Positions 39,711 through 51,815 of a stretch of 64,000 nt of DNA are shown here, in pieces. The position numbers and the translations under genes were made by a program. The stretch's first letter is position 1. Each line of letters begins with the position of its first letter. This DNA comes from Adineta ricciae (lineage: Eukaryota; Rotifera; Eurotatoria; Adinetida; Adinetidae): assembly GCA_905250025.1 (NCBI GenBank), contig CAJNOJ010000003.1, forward strand, positions 186,001-250,000, given 5' to 3'. The notes under the pieces are model-generated. The model saw only the letters and a program-made list of their open reading frames with translations. It was not told where the DNA came from and did not search any database.

Positions 39711-41650
39711 ATGACAGAGGATACTTCAAGATCAACTGAGCTCGAAGATTTATTTTTTCTTCATGCTAATTCAACAAAGCAATATCTAGTTAAACTTTCT
39801 CCTACGGCTATTTCTATTGCTCCACACGGTGCGCAACAGAGAAATCAAACGCGTTTTATTACAATTGATGACGTCTATGGGTGTTTATGTATGAAATCAC
39901 GAAAAAATGCAATCCAATGCCATTTAACGTTGTATTTATATACAACGCGAAAAACGAGAGTTTGTAACACGCCGATAACAAAACAAGAAAAGTTGCGTCG
40001 CTTACGACAAATCTTAACCTATGGAAAATTCAATGATTTTGAAAGCAATCTGAACGAAATGACTAAATGGCATGATTGTGTAACAAATGCGATTTATTTA
40101 AGACGAAATTTACCTCGTAAGTGGAGAAAAGAGGTTTCCCGCCGTCAGATCATTCTCTTATGGATGTATAGGTGATATTGTAATGACAAAACGTGATAAG
40201 CGTGCATTGGTGTTTGTTAATCCAGCTAGTGGTTCTGGCAAAGCCTATCGCCTGGTCATGGAACACGTTATAGGTGTCTGGAGCGAATCTGAATTTAATC
40301 ATCATATTGTTATTACAGGTAAATAGATTATTTCGTCAGATTGTTGCAATTCGAATCACGTTCTCTGATATAGAATATGCTGGCCATGCTCGTGATTATG
40401 TTAAAACGATTCAACTCGCCGATTGGAGTGGTATTATTTTAGCATCTGGTGATGGTCTTGTTTTTGAAGTAAATAATAGCTCATTAATGCCTTCAAAGAA
40501 AATGCTCCTACCGATATCTATTCACATATAGGTGATCAATGGTCTTATGAGTCGACCTGATTGGCAAGAAGCACTACGATTACCAATCGGACACATTCCT
40601 GGTGGATCAGGGAATGCCTTCATTACAAATATTATACGTTATAGCAAGTAAAACACTGTTCCTACTAAGGAACAAATGAATTGAAATTCTTGTTTGTCTT
40701 CTAGACAGCCGATCATGAGTGCCATGAAACAATTTGTTGCGCAAGCTGCTGTACTCGTTGCCACACATCAGGTGATACCGTTCGATTTATCTGTTATTCA
40801 CACCTGTGATGAGCAACGTCTTTTTTCATTTCTCTGCGTGGAATGGGGTATTATTGCTGATGTTGACTGTGATAGCGAAAAATATCGTTTTCTTGGTAAG
40901 TATTCATTGATAATGTAATTACTAATTGTTCAATGTTGTTTCCAATTATCTGTATAGGTGAAACACGTTTCACAGTCGAAGCCATCAAACGCATTCTTCG
41001 TACGTAGAAAAAAAAGTACAGGTTGCCTTTTTCAATGCAAATCGTTTACCTATTTTAGATCCCCGTGTATATCATGGTTACATTGACTACATTCCATACG
41101 AAGATTCTGATACAATAGTTGATTTCAATCAGATATCAACACATGCAACTACAACTGACTTTCATCGTGATTTGTTGCCGCTTAACGAAGTCATTCCAAC
41201 TGATTCCACTACAACTAAATGGCGACGGATCAATGGTCCATTTGCTCACGTTTTAATCACCTCAAAAGCTTTGATATCAAAAGACGTTGTCGCCAGTGCA
41301 GTGTCAACTCTGTCAGATGGTTATCTCACACTGCAATTCATACGCTCAGATGGTCCAACGCGCAAAAATCTTGCGAAAACATTTACAAAAATATCTGATG
41401 GAAGCCACTTTGATTACAATTTTGTCGAATGGATGCGCATTCGCGCCTTTCGACTCGTACCAAATGATACAAATGGAAACCTCATGGTCGACGGAGAAAA
41501 AGTTGCCTATGGTAAGCTGATACGCAGATCGATGTTCTCTAACTAGAGTCCCTTATGATTTTAGGTCCAATTCAAGGCGAAATCTTACCAGGTATTGGTC
41601 GATGCATGGGAAAATTGCCGAACACCGATCGAACATCAATAGATATCTGA
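39711..41650 (+). CDS. SPHK: Sphingosine kinase
   Basis: Eight exons, join(39711..40116,40172..40318,40374..40468,40532..40647,40705..40895,40958..40999,41059..41511,41565..41650), 511 residues, phases closing. The N-terminal ~140 residues form a PH-like lead. The lipid-kinase core has ALVFVNPASGSGKA (nucleotide loop), YAGHARDYV, LASGDGLVFEVINGLMSRPDW with the catalytic Asp of SGDG, HIPGGSGNA (ATP binding), EWGIIADVDCDSEKYRFLGE and FRLVPNDTNGNLMVDGE. These are the five conserved C1-C5 regions of animal sphingosine kinases, distinct from ceramide kinase. It makes sphingosine-1-phosphate from sphingosine and ATP in the cytosol and at membranes. No transmembrane segment. An acceptor 12 nt before the ATG suggests a leader exon or spliced leader. 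Confidence 0.93.
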
Positions 41651-44215
41651 CGCGATTGAATTAGTTCTTCGTTTATTTATTCAATTTGAAAACTGGAAGA
41701 GAGATCTTTTCATGTGCGTTCATTTTCGCAAAAAAAACATTGTTTTTCTTTGCCAATTTGTTTTTCTGAACCTTTTTCTGTTAGTAATCTCCTTGCTGAG
41801 CTTGTACATGCCCGCGTACTCATATTTTATAATTACTCGTTTACAAGATTCTGCTAAAATATACACGTCAGTCTTTCGATTCTTTTTTGTATTACATTTT
41901 ATTGGAATAAATTACTGAAATTCACACGCTGATGATTGTTTTCTTCGGTATTCTTCGAGGAACTTTTTCACAACTATCACTCGATGTGTTTACTTTCAAT
42001 AAAAGCTCTGATTCGTTATCGAATTTGCCAGCGTGTCGATGAGAACTAATTGAATTCAATTACATATCGCTTATTTTCACTTGCATCGATTTTCTTGTTC
42101 GGCGTGCGCGAGTGATATTGAAATTCTCAATTATCCAGGGAGAGTGTTTTATCTATGATAATTCCAATCTGCAATTCTTCTCTGTTTAATAAAAGCGAAC
42201 CATGCGAGGCCGAAATTGAATTATTTATATCATCATTCCTATCGAGATCATTCTCCATTCTTAACCCATGTCAGGCGCGCCTGTCTTCCATCTTTGAGTC
42301 ACTTTTCTATTTTGTTTCCACGTGGAACTCTATTTGAACTGTTATGCTCATTGATCATTAAACAAAAGACGATTTTTATTTTACGTCTAATGATGAGCGT
42401 AGCCGTGCTACTATTTTTAGAAAGTATAATTATATATTTTGACAGTGTTAATTCAGCTTTCATGTACGGATATCCCTTCTATCATTATGTGAAATCTATT
42501 CAAAAAGTCTACGTTGAATTTAGGTGTGGTATAGCACCTCATAGACAAGGATAATAATATCGTGCTTTTGGTGTGCGTGGAAATAGAAAGCTATATTTTA
42601 GTGGGTTGTTATGTATATCAATATGTTGATGTGCTCCGTGAAAAAATTTTCTGAAGAAACAATATCTTTGTAATTATAGACACAGTTGTTCCGTTGCCCA
42701 CACGGCGACACTTCCTCTCAGCCAACGAATTCAACTAATAAATCTTTATCACAGACATAAAAACAGTGATTTCACCGAGTCGCAAGGAGAAATCATGACA
42801 CGGTTTCTATAGAAAATATTGACGTTCAGTCAAATAATGCTTCACGTGATATGGACGTGTATGACTGAATATAAAGACAAAAAACGCGCTTATTTTCTTT
42901 CTACTTTACCAATATTCGATCAATTATTCCTATCGTCCTTCAAATTCAAAGAAAGTACAAAGGTTAGAGAAAACTAAATTACGTCTTCGAATAAATCGGG
43001 AGAAGAAGAAGAAGAAGAAGAACCACCGTAAGTGGAAAGACCTTGGCTACATGAACTAGTACTTGAATGATTAGCAAAGAACGTATTTGTTGAGTATTTA
43101 GCTTAGTAAGTATGATGAAAATGAGATCATGCTCAACGACTTCATGTGTCATCCGTCGACGCAAATGGATTTGTCGGTTTAAAACGACATATTACCATGT
43201 CACGTTTCGTGTTCAGATAAACTTTGATGTCATAACGATTAAATATACAACAATGTTGAGTTCACTTCTCTCTTCCTTGTTGCTTTGTTTTTTCAAGCAA
43301 TAAGACAGGCGTCTCAGTTGTTCCATCATTCCATTTCCGTCTTTGCTTTTGTAAGTCTTTTTCTTCTCCACAAACGAATAGTGTTTTCTCATTATTGGCA
43401 ACTTTGAAACCACGTCCTTGCACTTCAATGCAGCTACGAATGCGAAAGCCTGATCAGTTTAACATCTTTCAGTAACGATATTATAAAAAAAACGTATGAC
43501 TGGAAGCAATCAAATCAACCGGATTCTTCGAGATTTGCAGAGATTTTCCTACGTCTTTTATTTCATGATTAAATGAAGTGTCTATCCACGTCTGTTGGAA
43601 ATTCTACGCTTTTTCTCCGTGATGAACCTTGACGAGATCGAATAGTCTTATTATTCATGACTATTAACAAGTTTAATTGCATAGAAGATTAGTTTCAACA
43701 ATAGATATGATTATTATAGAAGTTCTATGCACGCTGACACTCTCATTTTCCGTTTTAGAGTTTAAGAGGTATCGAATTAAGATAGATGCGAAGTTGTTTT
43801 TCTGCTGAGGATATGAAACGAGAAGCGATTCGGCGTGTGTAAACTATCAGATAATCTGTTGTAAAAGAGTTGTTTGTTAGAATTTCATGTGATTGTAAAA
43901 GAAAAAGTCGTGAGCATGCAAATCATAATTGATTAGTTTGCAGTTGCGCTATCTTAACATGCGAATAACAGATAAAAAAAATCGATCAATATTAAGAATA
44001 AAAGCTAGACTATTGTCGGCGCTATTTTATCTTTCTCAGTAGGGCAGAAAATGTCAGTAGAAAAGGAAAAAAGAGATTTTTTTCTTCTATTACTTCGTTT
44101 CAACAACACACAGAGCATTCTTTTTCTATTCATCAATGATTCACATACAGAAAACCTAAGAGAGATGCAACAGCACTTTTGTATCTTGTAGTCATTTCTT
44201 TAATTATTGTGTAGC
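41651..44215. other. Long intergenic region
   Basis: 2.5 kb between SPHK and the Ly6-like gene. AATAAA at 41906..41911 may end SPHK. A GAA run occurs at 43001..43022. Short ORFs here have no family features; nothing else recognised. Confidence 0.5.
43001..43022. repeat. GAA trinucleotide repeat
   Basis: About seven GAA units. Confidence 0.7.
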
Positions 44216-45128
44216 ATGCATTTGGACATATCTGAATACTTCCTGCTTCTACTTGTGTGTTTAGTCCGTCTAAGTAAGTGCCTCCCCGACGCAAATAACA
44301 TGACGAGCGAGCAAGAAAAACAACTTTTTATATTTAGGTTTTCAACTTGAATGCCTTCAATGTACAAGTCCTATTCGACGGGTTTCACGTGATTGGGATC
44401 ACTCATGTTTAGATGGAACTCTCACACCAGTCAACTGTTCACAACCACTCAATAAAACTGAACCACCTTTCATGCAATGCGTATCGGCCGTTCATCGATT
44501 GGGTAATCGGCAAGGATCAGGTATGATGTTAATTAACTAATATATATGCACTGCAGGATACAAGTGCTTCTATATATAAATCCTAGAGAAGAAAATCCGT
44601 TTCTTTTTGGTAGATAGACCTATTAAATATTTATCAATAGTTAGTTCTTCGGATGTTTGTTTGATTCTACGCATATTCCGAACAGAATATTCCACGAAAA
44701 GTACATAGACAAACATGTGCCAACTGATCCTTAAGTATCTTGATAGAAGATATCTTCTCGACTAATTAAAACCTTTTATTCTTGTCTTGCGTTAAAATCA
44801 TCTCCTTCAGTTCTAAATACTTCTAAGCGACGCTTATGTCAGAAATTAACATATGAAGTTGTTTCTGTGTTTGTTTATAGGTTTACTCATTTATCGTGGC
44901 TGTGTAAAAATAAGTGAATCTTTTCAAGAATGTGATCCGCCTATACCAATTGATATTGATAAAACAATAAGTTTTTACTGCAGTCTGACATGCTACGGTG
45001 ATGGATGCAATCGGCATTCTGTCAAAAATGTTATATCATCTATGAGTACACTATTCGACAATCCGCAGCATTTATTGAATATTGTATGCATTGTAATTCT
45101 ACGGAGTTTTGCGGGAAAAAATTACTAG
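44216..45128 (+). CDS. Ly6/uPAR three-finger-like secreted or GPI-linked protein
   Basis: Three exons, join(44216..44273,44338..44520,44881..45128), 162 residues, phases closing. A hydrophobic signal (YFLLLLVCLVRLSFQ) precedes a domain starting LECLQC. The Cys pattern LECLQC, HSC, VNCS, FMQC, RGCVK, ECD and FYCSLTCYGDGCNRH ends in the canonical C..xC..CN of the Ly6/uPAR (LU) fold. The tail (HLLNIVCIVILRSFAG) is moderately hydrophobic and could be a GPI signal, though short. Ly6 proteins are cell-surface modulators of receptors and channels; no target can be inferred. Intron 2 (360 nt) is several times longer than usual here. Confidence 0.72.
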
Positions 45129-45959
45129 AATTGAAGCTCACCATCGGTTGTATTTCAAGGAGCAATGTACCGTTAAGGATTCAACAAATGATCGATCAGG
45201 TTTTCCGGTTGTATATACATATCTCTATTTGACAAGCCGCTTGGTTTTCTAAATATTTTTGTCAATGTTGTTTGAGTCAAATGAAACTTTTTCAATATTG
45301 TTACTTTTACTTCGAATGTAAAAATATTCGCCGAGATATTGACATTTTTATACATGAAAACACTTGGATCATATTCTTTTATTAATAGCACACTCAAAAA
45401 CATCTTTTATCTCAGTCTCTTCTTACAAAAACATCGTGTGCTCTGGTCCAGAAATGGATAGAATGATTTTTACTTGAGATTAAATCAGAATTCCTCTATT
45501 AATTCGTACACATCCACAGGGGTTATGAGAATAACAAAGAGATTGAATTCTAGCCTATTAAACTATTATTTTATCATAATTTGCTTCTGATCTATTTTGA
45601 CATTTGTCAAACGTTTCTGCATAACTTCGTTTGTCATTTGGAGGCAAATATAAATAGCGAGCATCCACTTACATTTGTTTCGTCTCGAAGATGAGATGCA
45701 TTGATGTCAATCGTAGGTAGACACTTGTTGAAATGCACACATCGACAAAAATAAAAGACATGTACTATCAATCTATCAACAATACATTATATCACTCGAC
45801 ACTATTCCAAATGTCATGACAATAGAATAGAAGTAGTCAATTGGCGTCGAGAAATCCAAAATCCAATCAGAATATTTGCCGGAGAAGTGCATTTAATGAA
45901 TCGGTAACTAAAACAAAATGTTTGTCGTTGTCTGCTTTCGACAGATGCTTGAAACAGCA
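45129..45959. other. Intergenic spacer
   Basis: About 830 bp between convergent genes. It may include a last exon of the minus-strand BAF gene, but no confident exon was assigned. Confidence 0.4.
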
Positions 45960-46600
45960 TTATTCAGCAACAGACAGTGACATCCTGTCAGGTGCAGACA
46001 TTAATTTTCTCTTACTTTCAGCTGCTCGAAATCTCGGAATATGAAATCGATATTCCAGCCACTTTCGGAACATTTCACTGTCTTTTAATATTAGATAATA
46101 TCCAAGTAATTGACGAGCATAGATAAATCCATGATCGGCTAATAATTGACCATACTTTTGACCGATACCAGGTACTGAACAAGTCAACTCGATATTCATT
46201 TCATAGTCAAATGTGTTTGCATACCTGCAGTTATAGGTTTGATTGATATTGCTTCATTCGAAAATTGACATCGTTTATTGCTAATCAGCTGGTTTTCGAT
46301 GCGTTGATTCGATATCGGCCATGCATTGTTGACCAACTCGAAAGATAAAGGAAGTCGTTCACTAGATTTCTCTTTCGGAATGTTTGTTTGTTTAGGTATG
46401 TCAATGATAAGTTCGCTAGGTCTTAGAATGATATTATCTTTTGCTGTAGTATGCCGCTTGATTTTCACTGGCTGGCGCGCAGCTTTTTGCTCTTTCGATC
46501 CACAACAATTTTGGTTTGATGCAATTGAATGAAAAAGAATAGATTTATTTACGAACAAACGTTGAGGTTTCGATTGACAGAAACAAGATGAAAATGACAT
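45960..46600 (-). CDS. BAF-domain protein with extra N-terminal region
   Basis: Two exons on the minus strand, 46600..46225 and 46174..45960, about 196 residues. The first ~125 residues are Ser/Lys/Asn-rich and disordered. After the splice comes ITAVPGIGQKYGQLLADHGF then YARQLLGYYLILKDSEMFRKW, which matches barrier-to-autointegration factor (GIG...LGKKLEERGF, VLGQFLVLKKDEDLFREWL), including the helix-hairpin-helix DNA-binding GIG. BAF is normally a free 89-residue protein that bridges dsDNA and LEM-domain proteins of the nuclear envelope. Here it is the C-terminal half of a longer protein. The final helix is uncertain: after RFRAAE the frame reads to a stop at 45960, but GTAAGAG follows RAAE and could be a donor to another exon. 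The gene diverges from the carboxylesterase by 244 bp. Confidence 0.72.
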
Positions 46601-46844
46601 GGAAAATAGTAAAACATAGACGCGCTTTGAATTAGATATTTTCTTCGCGTGAAATATAGATCAATGTGTCTTTTTCGTGATTTTCAGTACATTTCGAAAA
46701 ATAAAGAAAGTCGGGCAACATGCGTCCTAGTATTCTACTTTGATAAACTACATTTCTTTTTATTCTTATCACACGTATACGTATATTAACTGATGTCTTT
46801 CTTGTCGAAATCTTCATTCGTGTGTGTTTTTATTTGATAGCAGA
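46601..46844. promoter_or_regulatory. Shared divergent promoter region, BAF-domain gene / carboxylesterase
   Basis: 244 bp between divergent start codons. A T-rich stretch ends with TTTTTATTTGATAG (acceptor-like, ending 46840) 4 nt before the carboxylesterase ATG. Confidence 0.4.
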
Positions 46845-48638
46845 ATGATGAAAAGCATATTTTTACTCGTTATCTGTGCCGCTATTTCACAATATACTCG
46901 TGCAGATCAACCAGTTACTGTCACAACACAATACGGCGATCTACTAGGATATCAAACCGATACAGCGCGTGTTTTTTATGGAATTCCGTTTGCGCAACCT
47001 CCAGTAGAACATTTAAGGTAGATGAAATAGAATTGTTCCAACTATTTAGTATCGACCTTTTTCTTTCTATAGATGGCAACCGCCTGCACCCATACAAAAA
47101 TGGGCACCAAGAATAAGAAATGCTACTAGACCGGCACCTGCATGTCCACAACCGCAGTGTAAACTTCCTCCTATACTATGTCCAGCTTCTGTACGGTTAA
47201 TCGTTTGAGATGATATCTATCTATTTTCGTTATTTCTAGACATCAGAAGATTGCCTTTATTTGAACGTTTTTACACCAATACCGTCGCAAACACCGTCTG
47301 CTACTCCATTACCCGTAATGATTTTTATTACCGGAGGCAATTTCCAATTTCTTGATGCTTCCGCACCTATCTATGAATCGGAACGTTTTGTCAATACAAC
47401 GAATACAATCCTTGTTTTCATTCAATATCGGTTAGGTATTCTTGGCTTTTTGGCCACAGGTACAGGCCCAAATGATATTAAAGGTAACTATGGTATTCTC
47501 GATCAACGTCTCGCTATTGCTTGGGTAAAAGCAAATATTAATGCATTCGGTGGAGATCCTGATGATGTAAGACAAGACAACCTTACTCGCAGTGAACCAC
47601 ATTTTTTCTATTTCTATAGATTACTCTATTCGGTCAAAGTGCAGGTGGACAATCGACTGCTTTACATTACGTTTCAAGCGATATGCAACAATACTTTCAA
47701 CGAGCCATTATTCAAAGTGCGCCACTCACCATACCATTCAGGTAAATCATTTACGACGAAACGTCTTCATCTTTTATTATTATTATGAACCTTCCAGAAC
47801 CTATCTTGAATACGTTACCCCGAGCGTACTACTTGCTGAACAACTCCATTGTGCTGTTGGTGACATCGACTGTTTTCGTCGTGCTTCGTACAAGGATATT
47901 GTTGTTGCCCAAGCTGTGATCAACAATATGCTTACTTCATTCAAGCTTCTACTATTCTTTGAACCATGGGTACCTGTCATCGATAATGTGCTTGTGCACG
48001 GTCAACTTCTTGATATGGTTCAAAATACATCATTCCCGTTGAAAGAACTTATCGTTGGCACATTAAGTGAAGAAGCTGTCTTTTTTATTTACGAAGGCTG
48101 GGGAAAACCAGTAACACCAGCCACGTATGCTGAAGTTGTCTTAGCTACATTTGTTGAGAATGCATTAAAAGTTCTTGAGCATTATCCACCAGACAGTGTT
48201 ACTGATGTGCGACCACTCTTATCACGCATTGCTACTCAATGGGTATTCGCATGTTCAAATCGTGTATTTTCTCGCAAAGCAGCTTCATATTCCTATGTGT
48301 TTGGTTATCCACTAGATTTTGATGGTTGGGGTAATGAAACATACTGTAATGGACATGTTTGTCACGGTGGTGAACTGCCATTCTTATTCGAGTCAGCTTG
48401 GACAAATTTCACAGATGCCGGACGACGTGTTTCTCAAAGTATGGCCACGTACTGGACGAATTTTGCTAAAAGTCAAGATCCAAATGAACCGATACGCGTT
48501 GACACACAATGGCCACGTTTGTCAAGCGGAAATGAAAAATACATGTACTTCCAAGATCCATTACAAGTTCGGGAGAACTATTTGAAAAACGATTGTGACT
48601 TTTGGGATAGTATTGGATATAAAAAAATTTCTCTTTGA
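46845..48638 (+). CDS. Type-B carboxylesterase (alpha/beta-hydrolase, cholinesterase superfamily)
   Basis: Five exons, join(46845..47017,47073..47190,47240..47566,47620..47741,47798..48638), 526 residues, phases closing. A signal peptide (MMKSIFLLVICAAISQYTRA) precedes the catalytic domain. It has FYGIPFAQPP, SEDCLYLNVFTP, an oxyanion-hole GGNF, NYGILDQRLAIAWVKANI and the nucleophile elbow LFGQSAGG with Ser213. The acid is in VGTLSEEAVFF and the catalytic His in CHGGELPFLF. The triad is complete, so it should hydrolyse esters. It is secreted, probably luminal or extracellular. No acetylcholinesterase-specific features (peripheral-site aromatics, tetramerisation tail) are evident, so a general or lipid-directed esterase is more likely. 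Substrate unknown. Confidence 0.93.
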
Positions 48639-48641
48639 TTA

Positions 48642-48647
48642 AATAAA
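48642..48647 (+). terminator. Poly(A) signal of the carboxylesterase
   Basis: AATAAA only 4 nt after the stop codon, so the 3' UTR is very short. Confidence 0.5.
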
Positions 48648-49517
48648 TACATGATAATTCACAAACCCTGATCAAACTTTTCTTCCTCTTTGTAAAAAAT
48701 ACTACAACGTATGGAGTGTGACGGAATTTACGAATTAAATCACATGAAAATATAAGTATTTTGCAAATAAAATGGCTCATTACTAGAGATCTGACACGTT
48801 GCCCCTGCCGACTTATTTTGCAAGAACTATGTGTGGACAGGCATGTGCGTCTTCAGTTCTCAAGCAGTAAAACAATACCCGTAAAACCGTGACTGCCTGC
48901 GTTGTATTCACTGGCCATTTAGAGTTGTAGATGGGTGCCAATACGTCAAAAAATGCAAACTGCCTCCTGGAATCAAAAGGTTGCTTGTACTCATACTGAA
49001 GTATTTACATATACTCAATCCAGAATGATTTTCTAAAAGCTATGAACAGAGACACACACTTCATACATTGCTGGCAACTAATCTTTATATGACATCAACT
49101 CGTAGGCAAATCTTACAAAGTTTAAATATGGGATGAAGTTCGAGCCGTATTGTCGAGTAGTTTCAGAGGCTACGAAGTGATATACACCGGTGGATTGCAT
49201 CTGCATGTACATCATAGGTTGTATAAATATGGTATTTATCGAATTTAACAAATGAACTGTAAATGCTCGTCATTTCGATATGGGAAATCAATAAGACGAG
49301 AAAAATTATGATATTCTATCTATCTTGTCAATCGAAGCTAGTACAACTAAGTTAAACTGTATCTTTGACATTAATGAAAATCTACTTTCGCACGAATTTC
49401 AGAAAGTAGATTTGAAACTTCTTTTATTTTGATTATTCCCGTTTAAAATCATTTCACTATGTTATCGCCTACTATTTCAGTCGAATAATCTTTAATTCTT
49501 CTTTGTTAATAAAGCGA
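48648..49517. other. Intergenic region with a GC-richer patch of possible relic coding DNA
   Basis: 870 bp. Between about 48785 and 49000 base composition rises in G+C. On the minus strand one frame reads QFAFFDVLAPIYN, loosely like the thiol-dioxygenase (ADO/PCO) signature, then runs about 35 codons to a stop. No start, splice sites or metal ligands could be assembled. At most a relic. Confidence 0.3.
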
Positions 49518-51629
49518 ATGTATAAATCGCTCCTCTTTTCGCGCACAGCAAGATTAAATCATTTTATGCTTAGTTCAAATATGATTTTTCCCTATGATTA
49601 TTATCGTTTCATTTACATTATGTTGCTTTTCAATTGTCACGCAATGTTGGGAACGAAGCTAAAGTTCTTATTTAAAGGAGACAATAACATAATAAGATGC
49701 TCTGAACACGATTATCTCATTTATACACATTGGTTTCGAGCAGTTAAACAAAATATATCATGTCCAAATCAAGCTAACTTATTTGACACGAATTTTCCAA
49801 ATGTATTTACGAGTATTGTTGATAGACAATGTAATTCCGAAAAGACTGCCTATAAAATGAAAATTTATGTCAATACCTCAACAGAAGACCAAGTTTCAAC
49901 GAATGGCTTATGTTCCGATGGAGTCTCCACAATAGAGAACCATAATCTGTCTTTTTTACAGGGCACTTATCAGTTTGAAACTGTTAACTATAAATTCAAA
50001 GCGACTTGTGGTCCGTTTGGTGCAGAAATCAACTTTGAAGAAGAGCCTCTGGATAACGTTCAACCTGACTTCGATTTGTTTTATATATATTTTAAAACTC
50101 AACCTACGGCTTGTCGTTTAAAGTTTTATGCACCGAACGCAACAAGAGAGAACTACTGCCAGATTAAATGGCGTGGTGAAACACGCATGACCTGTTATTA
50201 TGATCCCGCAGTAACCACCTTAGATGGACCAATTGATTGGAACAAAATGGATGCTTTTATCACGGGAAACTCTATTGCGCCTAAGAAATGGCTAGATCGT
50301 GGTGGATATTACTATCACAAAACATCAACAAACGACATCACCACACTGGTAAATACTTTTGAAGAATTTATTCTTTACAGCATTTGTAGCCTTTTCACTG
50401 TGTAATCAAGAGTGTCTGCCTTATTGACGGTCTAATAACTCTCAAGTCTAATCGTATACACGAGCACGAGCATTAAGTTCGAGTATCCATCGATAATAAC
50501 ATTTTCTTTTATTTGTGAACATCTCATTGATGACTAATATCGCAGGCAAATAATGCATAATAACTGAATTCTAGAACGTCTCTTTCTATTCAAAGTTCCT
50601 CGAGCCTTCTGATATGGCAAGCGTTAGATATTGCTGGATGAACTTCTATTGAATCGTATGACTCCTCTTGAAAATATTACGCGGAAAGTTAATGGTGTGG
50701 CAGTGAGAAGCTAGTCTGAATGGGTCGGTAGCCGCAATAAGAAAGAAAGCTAAAACAGGAATTAATGCTCTTTCTACTTTGACTAGAGCATGAGTACAAC
50801 CACCACCAGTACGTCCACTACTACTAGAATAACAACAGCAACTACATCTACTACTAGTACAACTACGATCACTATAACTACTACGTCTTCTACTAGCACA
50901 ACTACTACCACTACATCTGCTAGTACAACTTCATCCACTACTAGTGCAACCACAACGACTACATCTACCACTAGTACAACTATTACAACTTCCACTACTA
51001 GAACAACAACAACAACAACAACTACGTCTTCTACTATTACAACTACATCCACTACTAGTACAACCACAACAGTGACGAAATCAGCTCTTACCAGTATTGA
51101 GACAATTACTACTATTATTTTCCCAACCAGAACAACCAGTACTACAACTACAACTACAACTAATACATCTACAACTACAAATTCAACTAATACAACTACA
51201 ACTACTATTACTACAATTGCTATCAAGTCTACATTAAAGCAGCTACATCCAAAACAACCAAACAAGACTCTATCGTCGAACAAGACAAACAAAAAGAATT
51301 CGTCAGCAATCGTTCAACAAAGAAACAAATCGAAAAAGAAGAACTCGTGGTCTTTATCTAGCTATGTCCCAGTTTTGTTAATCGTTATTGTTGTAGTTGT
51401 TTTTTTATTTGCGAGCTTTTATTTCTATCGCTCTAAATTACAAAAGTCTAACGAAGATCAATCGATATTGCCAAAAAACAATAGCGATGAATCGTATGTG
51501 TCGAAGACTCCTGACTTCAAATCGGAGCTAGCTGATCAAGAAGACGAAGAAGAGCAGTCTGCGTATGAAATAAGTCCACATCCTACATCAGGACGTACGG
51601 TCAGTCAATTCGATCCGGATCTATTGTAA
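49518..51629 (+). CDS. Mucin-like single-pass membrane protein with Thr-rich repeat stalk
   Basis: Two exons joined in phase 0, join(49518..50348,50787..51629), 557 residues. Exon 1 has a hydrophobic leader (FIYIMLLFNCHAMLG) and a ~240-residue ectodomain with conserved-looking Cys pairs (CSEHDYL, SCPNQ, DRQCNS, LCSDG, ATCGPFGAEI, ACRLKFY, YCQIKWRG, MTCYYD) and N-glycosylation sequons; I do not recognise its fold. Exon 2 opens with ~145 residues of Thr/Ser (with Ala, Ile and Arg interruptions), a typical O-glycosylated mucin stalk. A basic linker follows, then one TM segment (VPVLLIVIVVVVFLFASFYF) and an acidic cytosolic tail. Type I topology. The repeat DNA makes the opposite strand look open (a Val-rich frame), which is an artefact. 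Likely a surface or cuticle glycoprotein; role unknown. Confidence 0.75.
50790..51230 (+). repeat. Coding Thr/Ser-rich minisatellite
   Basis: Degenerate tandem units built on ACTACTAGTACAAC-like 12-18 nt blocks, dominated by ACT and ACA codons. Array length is likely to vary between alleles. Confidence 0.8.
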
Positions 51630-51815
51630 AGTATCGAACAGTATTTTTTCCTACATTACAAAACACTTTTTGTCACATATGATTTATTAATCTATCTTCT
51701 GTATATATATAACATAACTAAAGAAAATGACAGACTATGATGTCTCTGTGCACATAACAGTTGAAATCTTTCTATTTTTTATTTATTGGAATGAGATGGA
51801 GTAGTAGATGTTACG

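Noticed and set aside
45841-46044. 67-codon plus-strand ORF
   Set aside because: Antisense to the BAF-domain exon and its 3' flank, with no motif; a shadow frame.
50783-51292. 169-codon minus-strand frame rich in Val/Leu
   Set aside because: It is the exact antisense of the Thr-rich ACA/ACT repeat of the mucin gene; such repeats open several frames. No start context or homology.
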